A DNA stretch of 64,000 nt from Candidatus Nitrosopumilus sp. (lineage in GTDB: Archaea > Thermoproteota > Nitrososphaeria > Nitrososphaerales > Nitrosopumilaceae). The position numbers and the translations under genes were made by a program. The DNA lies in contig QOOS01000001.1 in NCBI GenBank assembly GCA_003331425.1, positions 1 through 64,000 of the forward strand. Direction: 5' to 3'. Each line of letters begins with the position of its first letter. Position 1 is the stretch's first letter. Shown here in pieces: positions 1 through 7,776 of this stretch. The notes below the pieces were generated by a model that saw only the letters and a program-made list of their open reading frames with translations, was not told the origin of the DNA and did no database searches.

Positions 1-1
1 A

Positions 2-541
2 TACAACAATGAGGAATCATACAAAGAATGGTTTGATGATAATTACTCACAATATTCTTCAATTTATCAAGCAGTTGGATTAGAAGAACCAGAATTTGGA
101 ATTTGTGGACCTGGAACTCTTCTAAATCCTGATGGTGTTTGTTCAGTTGTTGTAGAAGAATCTGAAGAGAAAGAAGGCGGCGGTTGTTTAATTGCAACTG
201 CAGCATACGGCAGTGAATTAGCTCCGCAAGTTCAGATGTTAAGAGAAATTCGTGACAATCAATTGATGAATACAGAATCTGGCTCAGCATTTATGAGTGG
301 ATTTAACGAATTGTATTATTCATTTAGTCCAACAATTGCAGACATGGAACGTGAAAGCCCAGTCTTCAAAGAGATTGTAAAAGCTGGCTTGACTCCAATG
401 ATTAGCATTTTGTCAATCATGGAAAGTGCAGAAACTGAAAGCGAAGTATTAGGACTTGGTCTATCAGTAATTGCATTGAATCTTGGAATGTACATCGGAT
501 TACCAATAATTGGCGTTATTGCAATTGTGAAAAGAAAATAA
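2..541 (+). CDS. CFI-box C-terminal surface protein, 3' part only
   Basis: The reading frame is open from the window edge, so the N-terminus lies outside. The visible part has an acidic linker (VVEEESEEKEGGG-like), then the motif GCLIATAAYGSELAPQVQ followed by LREIRD. This is the hallmark of the CFI-box C-terminal domain found on exported archaeal and bacterial proteins. A helical stretch follows, with a terminal membrane segment (LGLSVIALNLGMYIGLPIIGVIAIV) and a KRK cytoplasmic stop. I infer a cell-surface protein anchored by its C-terminus. The function of the missing ectodomain cannot be judged. Confidence 0.8.
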   Translation, partial: YNNEESYKEWFDDNYSQYSSIYQAVGLEEPEFGICGPGTLLNPDGVCSVVVEESEEKEGGGCLIATAAYGSELAPQVQMLREIRDNQLMNTESGSAFMSGFNELYYSFSPTIADMERESPVFKEIVKAGLTPMISILSIMESAETESEVLGLGLSVIALNLGMYIGLPIIGVIAIVKRK

Positions 542-579
542 AAGCTAACTTTTAATCCGAATGTTTTTTCATTATAGAT

Positions 580-726
580 ATGGGAAAATTATCAAGAAAT
601 TTACGAATTTGTGGAGATTGTGGAATTGCATATACATCTGTAAGTTTTACAAAATACATTGACCAATGCCCAATTTGTAAATCAAGAAGATTTGAACCAA
701 TTCCAATCAAAACATTAGATGAATAG
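580..726 (+). CDS. Small zinc-ribbon protein (48 aa)
   Basis: This short ATG-started frame encodes a basic 48-residue protein with two CxxC knuckles (CGDCG near residue 11 and CPIC near residue 31), a spacing typical of a single zinc ribbon. It sits 38 bases after the surface protein and 43 bases before a thioredoxin gene on the same strand. Many thaumarchaeal genomes carry such mini zinc ribbons, often linked to nucleic-acid binding, but no specific function can be given. The regular Cys spacing and lack of rare codons support a real gene. Confidence 0.7.
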   Translation: MGKLSRNLRICGDCGIAYTSVSFTKYIDQCPICKSRRFEPIPIKTLDE

Positions 727-769
727 TGTTTAAAGTAGATTTTTTAATAGAAACAAATTTTGTTATTTA

Positions 770-1171
770 TTGTCTGAAGATCCAGAAATAGCAAAAATTA
801 TGCAAAAAAAATTAGATGCTATGATTAATCAAAAACCAGAACCAAAAATTGAGCCTGGAATTATTGATTTAAACGATTCAAATTTTGATCAAATAATTGC
901 ATCAGAAAATCCAACATTAGTAGATTTTTGGGCAGAATGGTGTGGTCCTTGTAAGTCAATGCATCCAATTTTTGAAAGTCTTGAAAAACAATACCCAAAT
1001 GTAAAATTTGCAAGAGTTAATGTTGATCAAAATCAAAACATATCAAGAAAGTTTGCAGTTCAATCAATTCCAACATTTATCATGTTCAAATCAGGTAAAA
1101 TAATAGATAAAATGATGGGAGCAGTTGGTGCACCTGGAATTCATATGATTTGTAAAAAGCATTCCAACTAG
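770..1171 (+). CDS. Thioredoxin-family protein
   Basis: 133 residues. An N-terminal extension of about 32 residues precedes a thioredoxin fold with the active site WCGPC (C58 and C61) and the cis-proline motif SIPTF. It should act as a cytoplasmic dithiol-disulfide oxidoreductase. The start is a TTG (MSEDPEIAK), because no ATG lies in frame before the domain. A second, shorter thioredoxin lies at 12222-12548, so this is the longer paralogue. It converges on infB with a 4-base overlap of the stop codons. Confidence 0.88.
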   Translation: MSEDPEIAKIMQKKLDAMINQKPEPKIEPGIIDLNDSNFDQIIASENPTLVDFWAEWCGPCKSMHPIFESLEKQYPNVKFARVNVDQNQNISRKFAVQSIPTFIMFKSGKIIDKMMGAVGAPGIHMICKKHSN

Positions 1172-2949
1172 TAACCGTACATAGGCTCTATTTCACGTTG
1201 AATTCTAACTATTTCTTGAAAAATTTCCTGTTCTTCACTACTTAACTTGTGCAAAAATTTCTTTAGTAGCTTTTTTGCTTCAGGTGAAGGTGGAAATGTA
1301 TAGTATACATCTTCTTCAAATATTTGTCGACCTATTGTAACATCTTTAACAGAACATGCAACTTCATCTCCAGTTTTTGCAGATGATACTGTTTTTTTAT
1401 CAAGTTGAAGTTGATGGATAGTTCCAACTTTTCTTCCAGACATATTCATAAATGGAATTTTATGTTTTAAATTACCAACATCAATACGAACACCAAAAAC
1501 TGCAGGGTTGTTGTTTCGAAATACCATTCCTTTCATAAATGTAAATTTAGAAATTGGTGTTAATTCTGCAAACATTGCATCTTCTTCATTTGCTGAATCT
1601 TCTTCTACCCAAGCATTGTAATTGTCAATCAAACTGTAAATTACTTTATCTTCAAATAATTTGATATGGCTTGTTTCAGATTCTTCTAATGCATCAGGCA
1701 ATACCTTAACATTAAATGCTAAAACAATTCCAAGATGTCTATCTTTTTCTTTAATAGCTTTAGCTTCAATAACATCTCGTCTATTTACAGGTCCAATGTC
1801 AGCTTTTGCTACTGGAACTTGAGAGCGTTTTAACATCTCAACAATTGCCTCAAGCGAGCCTATAGTGTCACATTTTAAAATAATTCCATTAGTTTCTGTA
1901 TCAATAAACATAGATTGCATTTCAGATTCTATGAGTTTAGTAAATTTGTCAATCTCCTCGTCATTTTTTGCCACATAAAGTGTACTACCAGGCAGAACAC
2001 CTTCAAGTTCAGGTGATGCAATTTTGAGACCAGCTGCTGCATCAACTTGAGGAACTGGTTTGAATTTATCTCTAGGATCTCGCATTTCATCAAGAGGTTT
2101 TGGTAAAAGCAATGCCTTAGGTTTTGTAACAATTACTGCATCACGTTTTGCCACAACAATACTATTTTCTTTTTTAATAGTACCATCAATTAAAATAACA
2201 TTTGCAGTTTGACCCAATCCAACTTCATCTTTTACTTCAAGAACAATTCCACGTGGTTCTTTTTCTTCCTGATCTAATCTTTTTTGCAAATATTGTTGAG
2301 TCAATCCTACTAAAACACTTAGTAATTCTGGAATTCCAACACCAGAACGTGCAGAAATCGGAACTATAGCTATCTCAGATTTGAAATCTTCAATACGATA
2401 AAATGCTTCAGACTTGTATCCCAAAATCGATAGAGTTCCTACAACATCATAAATTTTTTGATCTAAATCAGTTTGTATAGATGCATCTTGTTCTTTAATT
2501 GCTTGTGAAATAAATTTAGTTTCAGATTTTCGCCATCCAGAAATTTGATCACATTTGTTTAATGCAACAAGAAATGGAACTTTTCTACTTTGTAAAATTT
2601 TTAAACTTTCATTTGTTTGTGGTTGAAATCCACGATTAACATCAACTACCAGTATTGCAATATCAGCAGCAGAACCACCTCTAGAACGAAGATTTGTAAA
2701 TACTTCGTGACCTGGAGTATCAATAACTAATAATCCAGGAACTTTGTGTTCTGATTTTTCTAATTTTTTGTAAAGTGGGCCACACATTTCTTTGATAGTT
2801 TCAGATGGAAGAAAACTTGCACCAATATGTTGAGTAATTCCACCTGCTTCTCTACCTTGAACACCCGTTCCACGAATTCTATCTAAAAGAGATGTTTTAC
2901 CAGAGTCTACGTGACCAAGAACTGCAACTATGGGCTGACGAATTTGCAA
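1168..2949 (-). CDS. infB: Translation initiation factor aIF5B (IF-2 family)
   Basis: 593 residues, the usual length for the archaeal factor. G1 is GHVDSGKT (residues 12-19), switch II is DTPGHE (77-82) and G4 is NKCD (131-134). Beta-barrel domains and the IF2-type C-terminal half follow. This GTPase promotes ribosomal subunit joining and placement of initiator tRNA. The start is TTG, because an in-frame stop (TGA) lies just upstream and the P-loop begins only 11 residues later. It lies 6 bases after ndk in the order rpl7ae-rps28e-rpl24e-ndk-infB, a well-known archaeal operon. Confidence 0.97.
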   Translation of the reverse strand: MQIRQPIVAVLGHVDSGKTSLLDRIRGTGVQGREAGGITQHIGASFLPSETIKEMCGPLYKKLEKSEHKVPGLLVIDTPGHEVFTNLRSRGGSAADIAILVVDVNRGFQPQTNESLKILQSRKVPFLVALNKCDQISGWRKSETKFISQAIKEQDASIQTDLDQKIYDVVGTLSILGYKSEAFYRIEDFKSEIAIVPISARSGVGIPELLSVLVGLTQQYLQKRLDQEEKEPRGIVLEVKDEVGLGQTANVILIDGTIKKENSIVVAKRDAVIVTKPKALLLPKPLDEMRDPRDKFKPVPQVDAAAGLKIASPELEGVLPGSTLYVAKNDEEIDKFTKLIESEMQSMFIDTETNGIILKCDTIGSLEAIVEMLKRSQVPVAKADIGPVNRRDVIEAKAIKEKDRHLGIVLAFNVKVLPDALEESETSHIKLFEDKVIYSLIDNYNAWVEEDSANEEDAMFAELTPISKFTFMKGMVFRNNNPAVFGVRIDVGNLKHKIPFMNMSGRKVGTIHQLQLDKKTVSSAKTGDEVACSVKDVTIGRQIFEEDVYYTFPPSPEAKKLLKKFLHKLSSEEQEIFQEIVRIQREIEPMYGY

Positions 2950-2955
2950 ATCATA

Positions 2956-3357
2956 TCACTCAAATGCTACCTTTGACTCGTGATCAAAACTTTCTTGTGA
3001 ATCTGATGCATGAATAATATTTTCACTGAATCCTAAACCGAAATCACCTCTAATTGAACCAGGATCTGCCTCAAAAGATTTTGTAGCTCCAATCATAATT
3101 CTTGTAGTGGCAATTGCATTATTACCTTCAATGATAGCTGCTACAACAGGTCCTGATGTGATAAAAGATGTTAATTCACCAAAAAATGGTTTATCCTTAT
3201 GAACACCATAGAAATTTTCTGCTTGTGCTTGAGTAAATGTGAACATCTTTAATTTTAAAAGTTTGAATCCTTTTCTTTCAAATCTTGAAACTACCTCTCC
3301 GACCAAATTTCTAGCTACTGCGTCAGGTTTTACAATGAATAATGATTGTTCAGTCAA
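2956..3357 (-). CDS. ndk: Nucleoside diphosphate kinase
   Basis: 133 residues. The N-terminus MTEQSLFIVKPDAVAR and the catalytic segment NIIHAS (phosphohistidine H116) identify the enzyme that transfers the gamma-phosphate from NTPs to NDPs. It is slightly shorter than bacterial enzymes, which is common for archaeal versions. It sits between rpl24e (2-base gap) and infB (6-base gap), so it is presumably co-transcribed with translation genes. All family motifs are intact. Confidence 0.97.
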   Translation of the reverse strand: MTEQSLFIVKPDAVARNLVGEVVSRFERKGFKLLKLKMFTFTQAQAENFYGVHKDKPFFGELTSFITSGPVVAAIIEGNNAIATTRIMIGATKSFEADPGSIRGDFGLGFSENIIHASDSQESFDHESKVAFE

Positions 3358-3359
3358 TT

Positions 3360-3560
3360 CTAGTTCTTTCTAATTCCGCCTTTGACATGTTTTTTAGTCC
3401 ACTTTAATTTTCTTGGATCACGTTTTAGAACTAGTGCATTTTTTTTACATTTTGCTGAACAAAACCATAAAACAGTTCCATCATTTTTAGCAAACATTGT
3501 TCCAGAACCTTTTGCAACAGGTCTATCACAAAAACTGCATGGTTTAACTAAAAGACTCAA
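3360..3560 (-). CDS. rpl24e: 50S ribosomal protein L24e
   Basis: 66 residues with the characteristic zinc-binding pattern CSFC near residue 8 and CSAKC near residue 34, and a basic C-terminus (KWTKKHVKGGIRKN). It is part of the archaeal large subunit. The start is TTG (MSLLVKPC): the nearby ATG is out of frame. It follows rps28e by 9 bases and precedes ndk by 2 bases in the same transcript direction. Confidence 0.95.
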   Translation of the reverse strand: MSLLVKPCSFCDRPVAKGSGTMFAKNDGTVLWFCSAKCKKNALVLKRDPRKLKWTKKHVKGGIRKN

Positions 3561-3569
3561 TCATATCAC

Positions 3570-3779
3570 CTATTTGATTTTCTTTGCTTCCCTTTCTGTT
3601 TCTCTTAACATTAAAATTTCATTCATTCTAACAGAACCTTTTACGTTTCTTGTAAGAATTCTTCCTTTATCTTTACCTGTAAGAACTTTAACTCTAACTT
3701 GAATAACTTCACCGGCAATTCCAGTTCTACCGACAATTTGAATAATTTCAGATTCTACTACTTCTTCAGTTGCACTCAT
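3570..3779 (-). CDS. rps28e: 30S ribosomal protein S28e
   Basis: 69 residues. The conserved central OB-like sequence ([21 protein letters not shown]) and the ending [13 protein letters not shown] are diagnostic of S28e. Its ATG overlaps the stop of rpl7ae as ATGA, which implies translational coupling. The L7Ae-S28e-L24e-Ndk order is conserved across Archaea. Confidence 0.97.
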   Translation of the reverse strand: MSATEEVVESEIIQIVGRTGIAGEVIQVRVKVLTGKDKGRILTRNVKGSVRMNEILMLRETEREAKKIK

Positions 3780-4162
3780 TGTTCAGATTTACCGCCTTTT
3801 AATTCAGCAATTTTTGTTGTAACTTGGTCGACGATATGTTGTGCATCGCCTGCATCCAAAATTGCTGCAGCGGCTGAAGTAATATCAATACCTAATGATT
3901 TGCCTAATTCTTCTTTATTTGGAACAAATGCATATGCTGCACCTTGTTCTTCACATAGAATTGGAAGATGTGCTACTACCTCTGGTGGTTCAACATCTTC
4001 AGCAATTACAATTAATTTGCTAGTACCACGTTCAATAGCCTTGGTTGCTTCATTTGTTCCTTTTTTGACTTTACCGCTGGTTGATGCAACTCTAACGGCT
4101 TCCAAAATTGGACTAACTAAGTCTTCAGGAGTTTCAAATTTAACGTAATAGGCTTTTCCCAT
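3776..4162 (-). CDS. rpl7ae: Ribosomal protein L7Ae (K-turn binding protein)
   Basis: 128 residues. The segments [13 protein letters not shown] and [20 protein letters not shown] are the signature of L7Ae. In Archaea this protein serves the 50S subunit, box C/D and H/ACA guide RNPs and RNase P by binding kink-turns. It is the first gene of the operon running left to infB. A TATA-like element lies 28 bases upstream of the ATG, so the mRNA is probably leaderless. Confidence 0.97.
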   Translation of the reverse strand: MGKAYYVKFETPEDLVSPILEAVRVASTSGKVKKGTNEATKAIERGTSKLIVIAEDVEPPEVVAHLPILCEEQGAAYAFVPNKEELGKSLGIDITSAAAAILDAGDAQHIVDQVTTKIAELKGGKSEQ

Positions 4163-4185
4163 AGTATTATCGAATCCTGTGTATG

Positions 4186-4196
4186 GTATTAAAAGT
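4186..4196 (-). promoter_or_regulatory. TATA-box promoter of the rpl7ae-infB operon
   Basis: On the minus strand the sequence reads ACTTTTAATAC, centred about 28 bases before the L7Ae ATG at 4162. That spacing is expected for an archaeal TATA box with transcription starting at or next to the start codon. It lies between the L7Ae start and the end of the upstream glmM-like gene. Assignment is by position and composition only. Confidence 0.5.
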
Positions 4197-4197
4197 G

Positions 4198-5547
4198 TTA
4201 TCTGGAAATGATTGACTTAACTTTTTGAAGAAATTTTGTCATTAAAGCCTCTAAATTCTCCTGATCAGTAGATTCTGCATAAATTCTAATGATCGGTTCA
4301 GTTCCACTTGGTCTAATCATTACCCAATTTTTTTCATCAAGAGTAATTTTTATTCCATCAGAAGTATCAGAATTAGGAAATTCATCTTTCAATGAAGATA
4401 TTATCTTATTTGCATTTTCTTCTGAACATTCAATTTTATCCTTGGTAGTAAATGAAGGAGGTAATTGAGAAATTTCTTGAGATAAGGAATTATTTGTAGT
4501 AGATAAAAAATCTAGCATTAATCCTAAACTCATGCAACCATCTCTAACTTGATTATGTTTTCCAAACATGAATCCACCATTTTCTTCAAATCCAATTAAT
4601 GCATTTGTTGAAAGCATTTTTCTAGAAACTTCAACACTTCCTACTTTAGTACGTAAAACTTGGGAATTATATTTCTCAGTCAACGTTTCAGTATTTGTAC
4701 CAGAATTCAAACAAGTGACAACCAAAGAATTTGGATTTTTAGTTAAAATGTGTTTAATGAGAATTAGTGCAGATCTATCACCAGTCAAAATATTTCCAAG
4801 TTCATCACAAAAAATACTTCTATCACCATCACCATCAAATGCAATTCCAAAATCAGCTTTATTTTCTACTACTGTTTTTGAAAGAACTGAAAGATTTTGT
4901 GGGGTAGGTTCTGAACCACGTCCTGGAAATTGACCATCAACGGTTTCATTTACAAGAATTACTTCACAGTTTAATTTTTTACAAAAATTAGGTGCAGTAA
5001 CAGCTTGTGCACCATTACCCAAATCTAAAACAACTTTGAAAGGTTTTGATTCTATAAGATTAGAATCAATATGAGTGAGAATTCCATTAAGATATGTTTC
5101 AATTGCTTTAGTTTCTTCATTGGTAATTCCCCATTTTTCAGGGCGTGGCAACCAATTTTTTTTAGAATAGATATTCTCAATTAATAATTCATCTTCACGT
5201 GAAATTTCAACACCATCTTTTCCAGCAGGTTTGATTCCATTGTATTGAGGTGGATTATGTGAAGCAGTTATCATAATTCCACCAGAATAACCAAGAGATT
5301 TTACAGCATATTCAAGACAAGGAGTTGGAATAATCCCAGCTACGTTACAATCAATTCCAATTGAATTAAGACTGGAAGTAATAATTTTACAAATTAATGG
5401 ACTAGATTCACGTCCATCATATCCAATCAAAATTGGTCCTTTCTCAAAATAGGTTCCAACAGATAAGGTCATTTCATGAATAAATTCTAAAGTGAAATCC
5501 TCATCAAATACACCTCTAATTCCATTAGTTCCAAAATATTTTGCCAT
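4198..5547 (-). CDS. glmM: Phosphoglucosamine mutase / phosphomannomutase family
   Basis: 449 residues from the ATG at 5547 (MAKYFGTNGIRG); a TTG four codons earlier is less likely. Motifs of the alpha-D-phosphohexomutase family are in order: the start TNGIRG, the phosphoserine loop TASHNPP near residue 96, the metal loop DGDGDR near residue 240, the sugar loop FEENGG and the phosphate-binding RPSGTEP near the C-terminus. It interconverts hexose-6- and hexose-1-phosphates for nucleotide-sugar synthesis. Archaeal members vary in substrate (glucosamine, mannose or glucose), so the exact sugar is uncertain. Confidence 0.9.
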   Translation of the reverse strand: MAKYFGTNGIRGVFDEDFTLEFIHEMTLSVGTYFEKGPILIGYDGRESSPLICKIITSSLNSIGIDCNVAGIIPTPCLEYAVKSLGYSGGIMITASHNPPQYNGIKPAGKDGVEISREDELLIENIYSKKNWLPRPEKWGITNEETKAIETYLNGILTHIDSNLIESKPFKVVLDLGNGAQAVTAPNFCKKLNCEVILVNETVDGQFPGRGSEPTPQNLSVLSKTVVENKADFGIAFDGDGDRSIFCDELGNILTGDRSALILIKHILTKNPNSLVVTCLNSGTNTETLTEKYNSQVLRTKVGSVEVSRKMLSTNALIGFEENGGFMFGKHNQVRDGCMSLGLMLDFLSTTNNSLSQEISQLPPSFTTKDKIECSEENANKIISSLKDEFPNSDTSDGIKITLDEKNWVMIRPSGTEPIIRIYAESTDQENLEALMTKFLQKVKSIISR

Positions 5548-5594
5548 GAAAGTATTCAATAATAGATAAATTTGTGTTTAATGGCAAAGTCGTT

Positions 5595-5682
5595 GCGGGA
5601 GTCGCCCAGCCTGGTCAAAGGCGTAGGGCTTAGGACCCTATCTCTTAGGAGTTCGTGGGTTCGAATCCCACCTCCCGCACCA
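5595..5682 (+). tRNA. tRNA-Leu (TAG anticodon), CCA encoded
   Basis: The acceptor stem GCGGGAG pairs with CTCCCGC. The anticodon stem TAGGG/CCCTA encloses loop CTTAGGA, giving anticodon TAG. A long variable arm (about TCTCTTAGGAG) makes it a class II tRNA, as expected for Leu. The T arm is GTGGG-TTCGAAT-CCCAC. No intron is present. Discriminator A at 5679 is followed directly by CCA (5680-5682), unlike the other five tRNAs in the window. Confidence 0.96.
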
Positions 5683-5707
5683 TCTTAATTACTGTGAATG
5701 ATTAATA

Positions 5708-6577
5708 ATGAGAAAAACTTCATCATACAAAGTTATGAAAAAAACAGTAGTAGGAATTACAGTTGTTGGTAAAGATAGAGAAGGTATTGTAGCTACATTT
5801 ACTAATTTTGCATTTTCTAGAGGAGGAAATATTGAAAAAGTAAATCAAAATGTAATCAAAAATCTTTTTGGTATGTATCTAGAAGTTTCATTTTCTAAAA
5901 AACTAGATGTAAAAAAATTTGATATTGAAATTCAAAATTTAGCAAAAAAAGAAAAAATGGATGTAAATACACATCATGAAACAAACTTAGAGAAAAATAT
6001 TGCAGTATTTGTTACCAAAGAACCGCTTTGTCTTCAAACATTTATTGAAAATAGAAAATCATTGAAAGGAAGAATTTCAATAATTATAGGTACAGAAAAA
6101 TCATTAGAATCAATAGCAAGAAAAGCAAAAATTCCATTTATTGTAGTGGAAGAAAAGAATCAAACGAAAGCTGAAGAAAAAATTATTGATATTTGTAAAA
6201 AATATAATATTGATTTAATCTCTCTTGCAAGATATATGAGAATTCTTAGTCCTAATTTTGTTTGGAGATATCCAAATAGAATAATTAACATTCATCCATC
6301 ACTACTACCTGCTTTTCCAGGTGCATCAGCATATGCACAAGCTTATGAAAGAGGTACAAAGATTGTTGGTGTAACATCACATTACGTAACAGAAAATTTA
6401 GATCAGGGACCAATAATATTCCAAGATTCTTTTAAAGTTGATCCAAATGATACACTAGAGAAAATTAAATCAAAAGGACAAAAACTTGAAGCAGATACTT
6501 TACTGAAAGCAACAAAGATGCATTTAGAAAATAAACTTGAAGTCCGCTGGAGAAAAGTTCACATTAAATCAAAGTGA
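5708..6577 (+). CDS. purU: Formyltetrahydrofolate deformylase-like protein (ACT + formyltransferase domains)
   Basis: 289 residues. An N-terminal ACT domain (about residues 10-90, with GKDREGIVATFTNFAF) precedes a formyl-transferase domain. That domain carries NIHPSLLPAFPG and the later LDQGPII, which supply the catalytic Asn, His and Asp. This arrangement is typical of PurU, which hydrolyses 10-formyl-THF to formate and THF. A GAR-transformylase-like role cannot be excluded. An internal ATG at 5738 gives a start closer to the domain. The creatininase-family gene follows after 5 bases, suggesting linked functions. Confidence 0.85.
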   Translation: MRKTSSYKVMKKTVVGITVVGKDREGIVATFTNFAFSRGGNIEKVNQNVIKNLFGMYLEVSFSKKLDVKKFDIEIQNLAKKEKMDVNTHHETNLEKNIAVFVTKEPLCLQTFIENRKSLKGRISIIIGTEKSLESIARKAKIPFIVVEEKNQTKAEEKIIDICKKYNIDLISLARYMRILSPNFVWRYPNRIINIHPSLLPAFPGASAYAQAYERGTKIVGVTSHYVTENLDQGPIIFQDSFKVDPNDTLEKIKSKGQKLEADTLLKATKMHLENKLEVRWRKVHIKSK

Positions 6578-6582
6578 ATTAA

Positions 6583-7305
6583 ATGACAGATATTACATCT
6601 CAATTTGATCCAATTTTAAGAAATTTAACTAAAAATAAGAAGAAAATTGCAGTTATTCCAATTGGTTCAATCGAACAACATGGTCCACATCTCCCAATTT
6701 CAACTGATTCAGATATTGTATCAAATGTATCTAAAAAAATTTCTGACAAAAATGGATATCTTCTTCTTCCAACAATAACTTATGGAGTTTCTTTTGAACA
6801 CGCACCATTTTTTAATTTGAGTATTAGAGAATCAACATTACGAACATTACTGGTAGATTTGTGTACATCATTATCAGAAAATAACATTAAAACAATTTTC
6901 ATAATTAATGGTCATCATGGAAATTTAAAATCAATTAGAAATTTTGATTTAAAAATTAAGAAAATTTTGAAAAATAAAGTGAAAGTACATCCACTATCAT
7001 ATTGGCATTTTATGGATAGAGATTTTGATCATGCAGGATTTGTAGAAACATCATTAATGCTAGCAATTTCAAAAAACGTCAAAATGAAGCTAGCAAAAAA
7101 AGGACTGATTACAGATAAAATGACAAAACAAGAAATTACAAAAATTAGTAAATTAGCTAATCAATCTTTTCCCAAAGCTACCAAAAATGGAATTTGGGGA
7201 GATCCAAGAAAGGCTAGCAAAAAGGATGGAATAAAAATTTTAAATGAAATTGTAGAAAATTTATCAAAAAAGTGTCAAACTTACCTTACTGAAGATAGGT
7301 TATAG
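6583..7305 (+). CDS. arfB: Creatininase-family amidohydrolase (ArfB-like formamide hydrolase)
   Basis: 240 residues. Creatininase-superfamily motifs are clear: PIGSIEQHGPHLPISTDSD (metal ligands E and H) near residues 25-43, NGHHGN near residue 108, and the later Asp/Glu segment HAGFVETSLM. In methanogens the family member ArfB removes formate from the GTP cyclohydrolase III product in flavin and F420 synthesis. This genome has an ArfA-type cyclohydrolase at 49635-50381, so ArfB is the most sensible role. It follows the PurU-like gene by 5 bases. Plain creatininase is unlikely in this metabolism. Confidence 0.75.
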   Translation: MTDITSQFDPILRNLTKNKKKIAVIPIGSIEQHGPHLPISTDSDIVSNVSKKISDKNGYLLLPTITYGVSFEHAPFFNLSIRESTLRTLLVDLCTSLSENNIKTIFIINGHHGNLKSIRNFDLKIKKILKNKVKVHPLSYWHFMDRDFDHAGFVETSLMLAISKNVKMKLAKKGLITDKMTKQEITKISKLANQSFPKATKNGIWGDPRKASKKDGIKILNEIVENLSKKCQTYLTEDRL

Positions 7306-7317
7306 GTACACAATGAT

Positions 7318-7329
7318 ATTTTAATATAA
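7318..7329 (+). promoter_or_regulatory. TATA-box promoter for the Sm-like/L37e/rpiA operon
   Basis: ATTTTAATATAA is centred about 38 bases before the ATG of the Sm-like gene. This would give a short leader of about 12 bases. It falls in the only gap upstream of a tight plus-strand run of four genes (Sm-like, L37e, coiled-coil protein, RpiA). Confidence 0.5.
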
Positions 7330-7361
7330 TCCCTCAATATTGAAGTCAATGAGTGATATAG

Positions 7362-7598
7362 ATGTCCGTTGATATGGCAGTAAAAGTATTGGATGAGAGT
7401 ATTAATCAAGTTGTATTAATAAAACTCAAAGGAAGCAAAACAATTAGAGGTAATCTCTTAGGTTTTGACCAACACATGAATCTGCTACTCGAATCTTCAG
7501 AAGAAATTCCTACTGAAGGCGAGACAAAAAGCCTTGGTTCCATCGTAGTAAGAGGAGATAATGTTGTTATGATATCCCCTCCACCGCCAACAAATTAG
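7362..7598 (+). CDS. Sm-like archaeal protein (LSm)
   Basis: 78 residues. Sm1 and Sm2 motifs are visible: the [27 protein letters not shown]-like region includes the G-x-L-x-G-x-D-x-x-M-N core, and [13 protein letters not shown] closes the fold. Such proteins form heptameric rings that bind oligo-U RNA. The next gene, L37e, begins 10 bases later, a conserved archaeal pairing of LSm with rpl37e. Confidence 0.95.
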   Translation: MSVDMAVKVLDESINQVVLIKLKGSKTIRGNLLGFDQHMNLLLESSEEIPTEGETKSLGSIVVRGDNVVMISPPPPTN

Positions 7599-7608
7599 GT
7601 GATTTGGA

Positions 7609-7776
7609 ATGACAAAAGGTACTACTTCTATGGGTGGATTTACTAAAAAGAAAGTCCATATTAGATGTAGAAGATGTGGTAAAAATTCACTTCACAAGCG
7701 TCATCACCAATGCGCAAGTTGTGGATTTCCAGAGGCTAAACGAAGAAAGTATTCCTGGATTAAATGGTATACATAG
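7609..7776 (+). CDS. rpl37e: 50S ribosomal protein L37e
   Basis: 55 residues ([20 protein letters not shown]...), with the zinc-finger pattern CRRCG near residue 20 and CASCGFP near residue 35, then the basic tail [11 protein letters not shown]. This is the classic L37e sequence. The upstream TAGGTGAT supplies a plausible ribosome binding site. The following coding region begins on the very next base after the TAG stop. Confidence 0.95.
   Translation: MTKGTTSMGGFTKKKVHIRCRRCGKNSLHKRHHQCASCGFPEAKRRKYSWIKWYT

Noticed and set aside
3699-4148. Plus-strand open frame across rps28e and rpl7ae
   Set aside because: It lies opposite two clear ribosomal genes, with composition typical of a shadow frame.
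5595-5682. Intron or integration site at tRNA-Leu
   Set aside because: The anticodon arm is uninterrupted and no integrase or duplicated tRNA end lies nearby.
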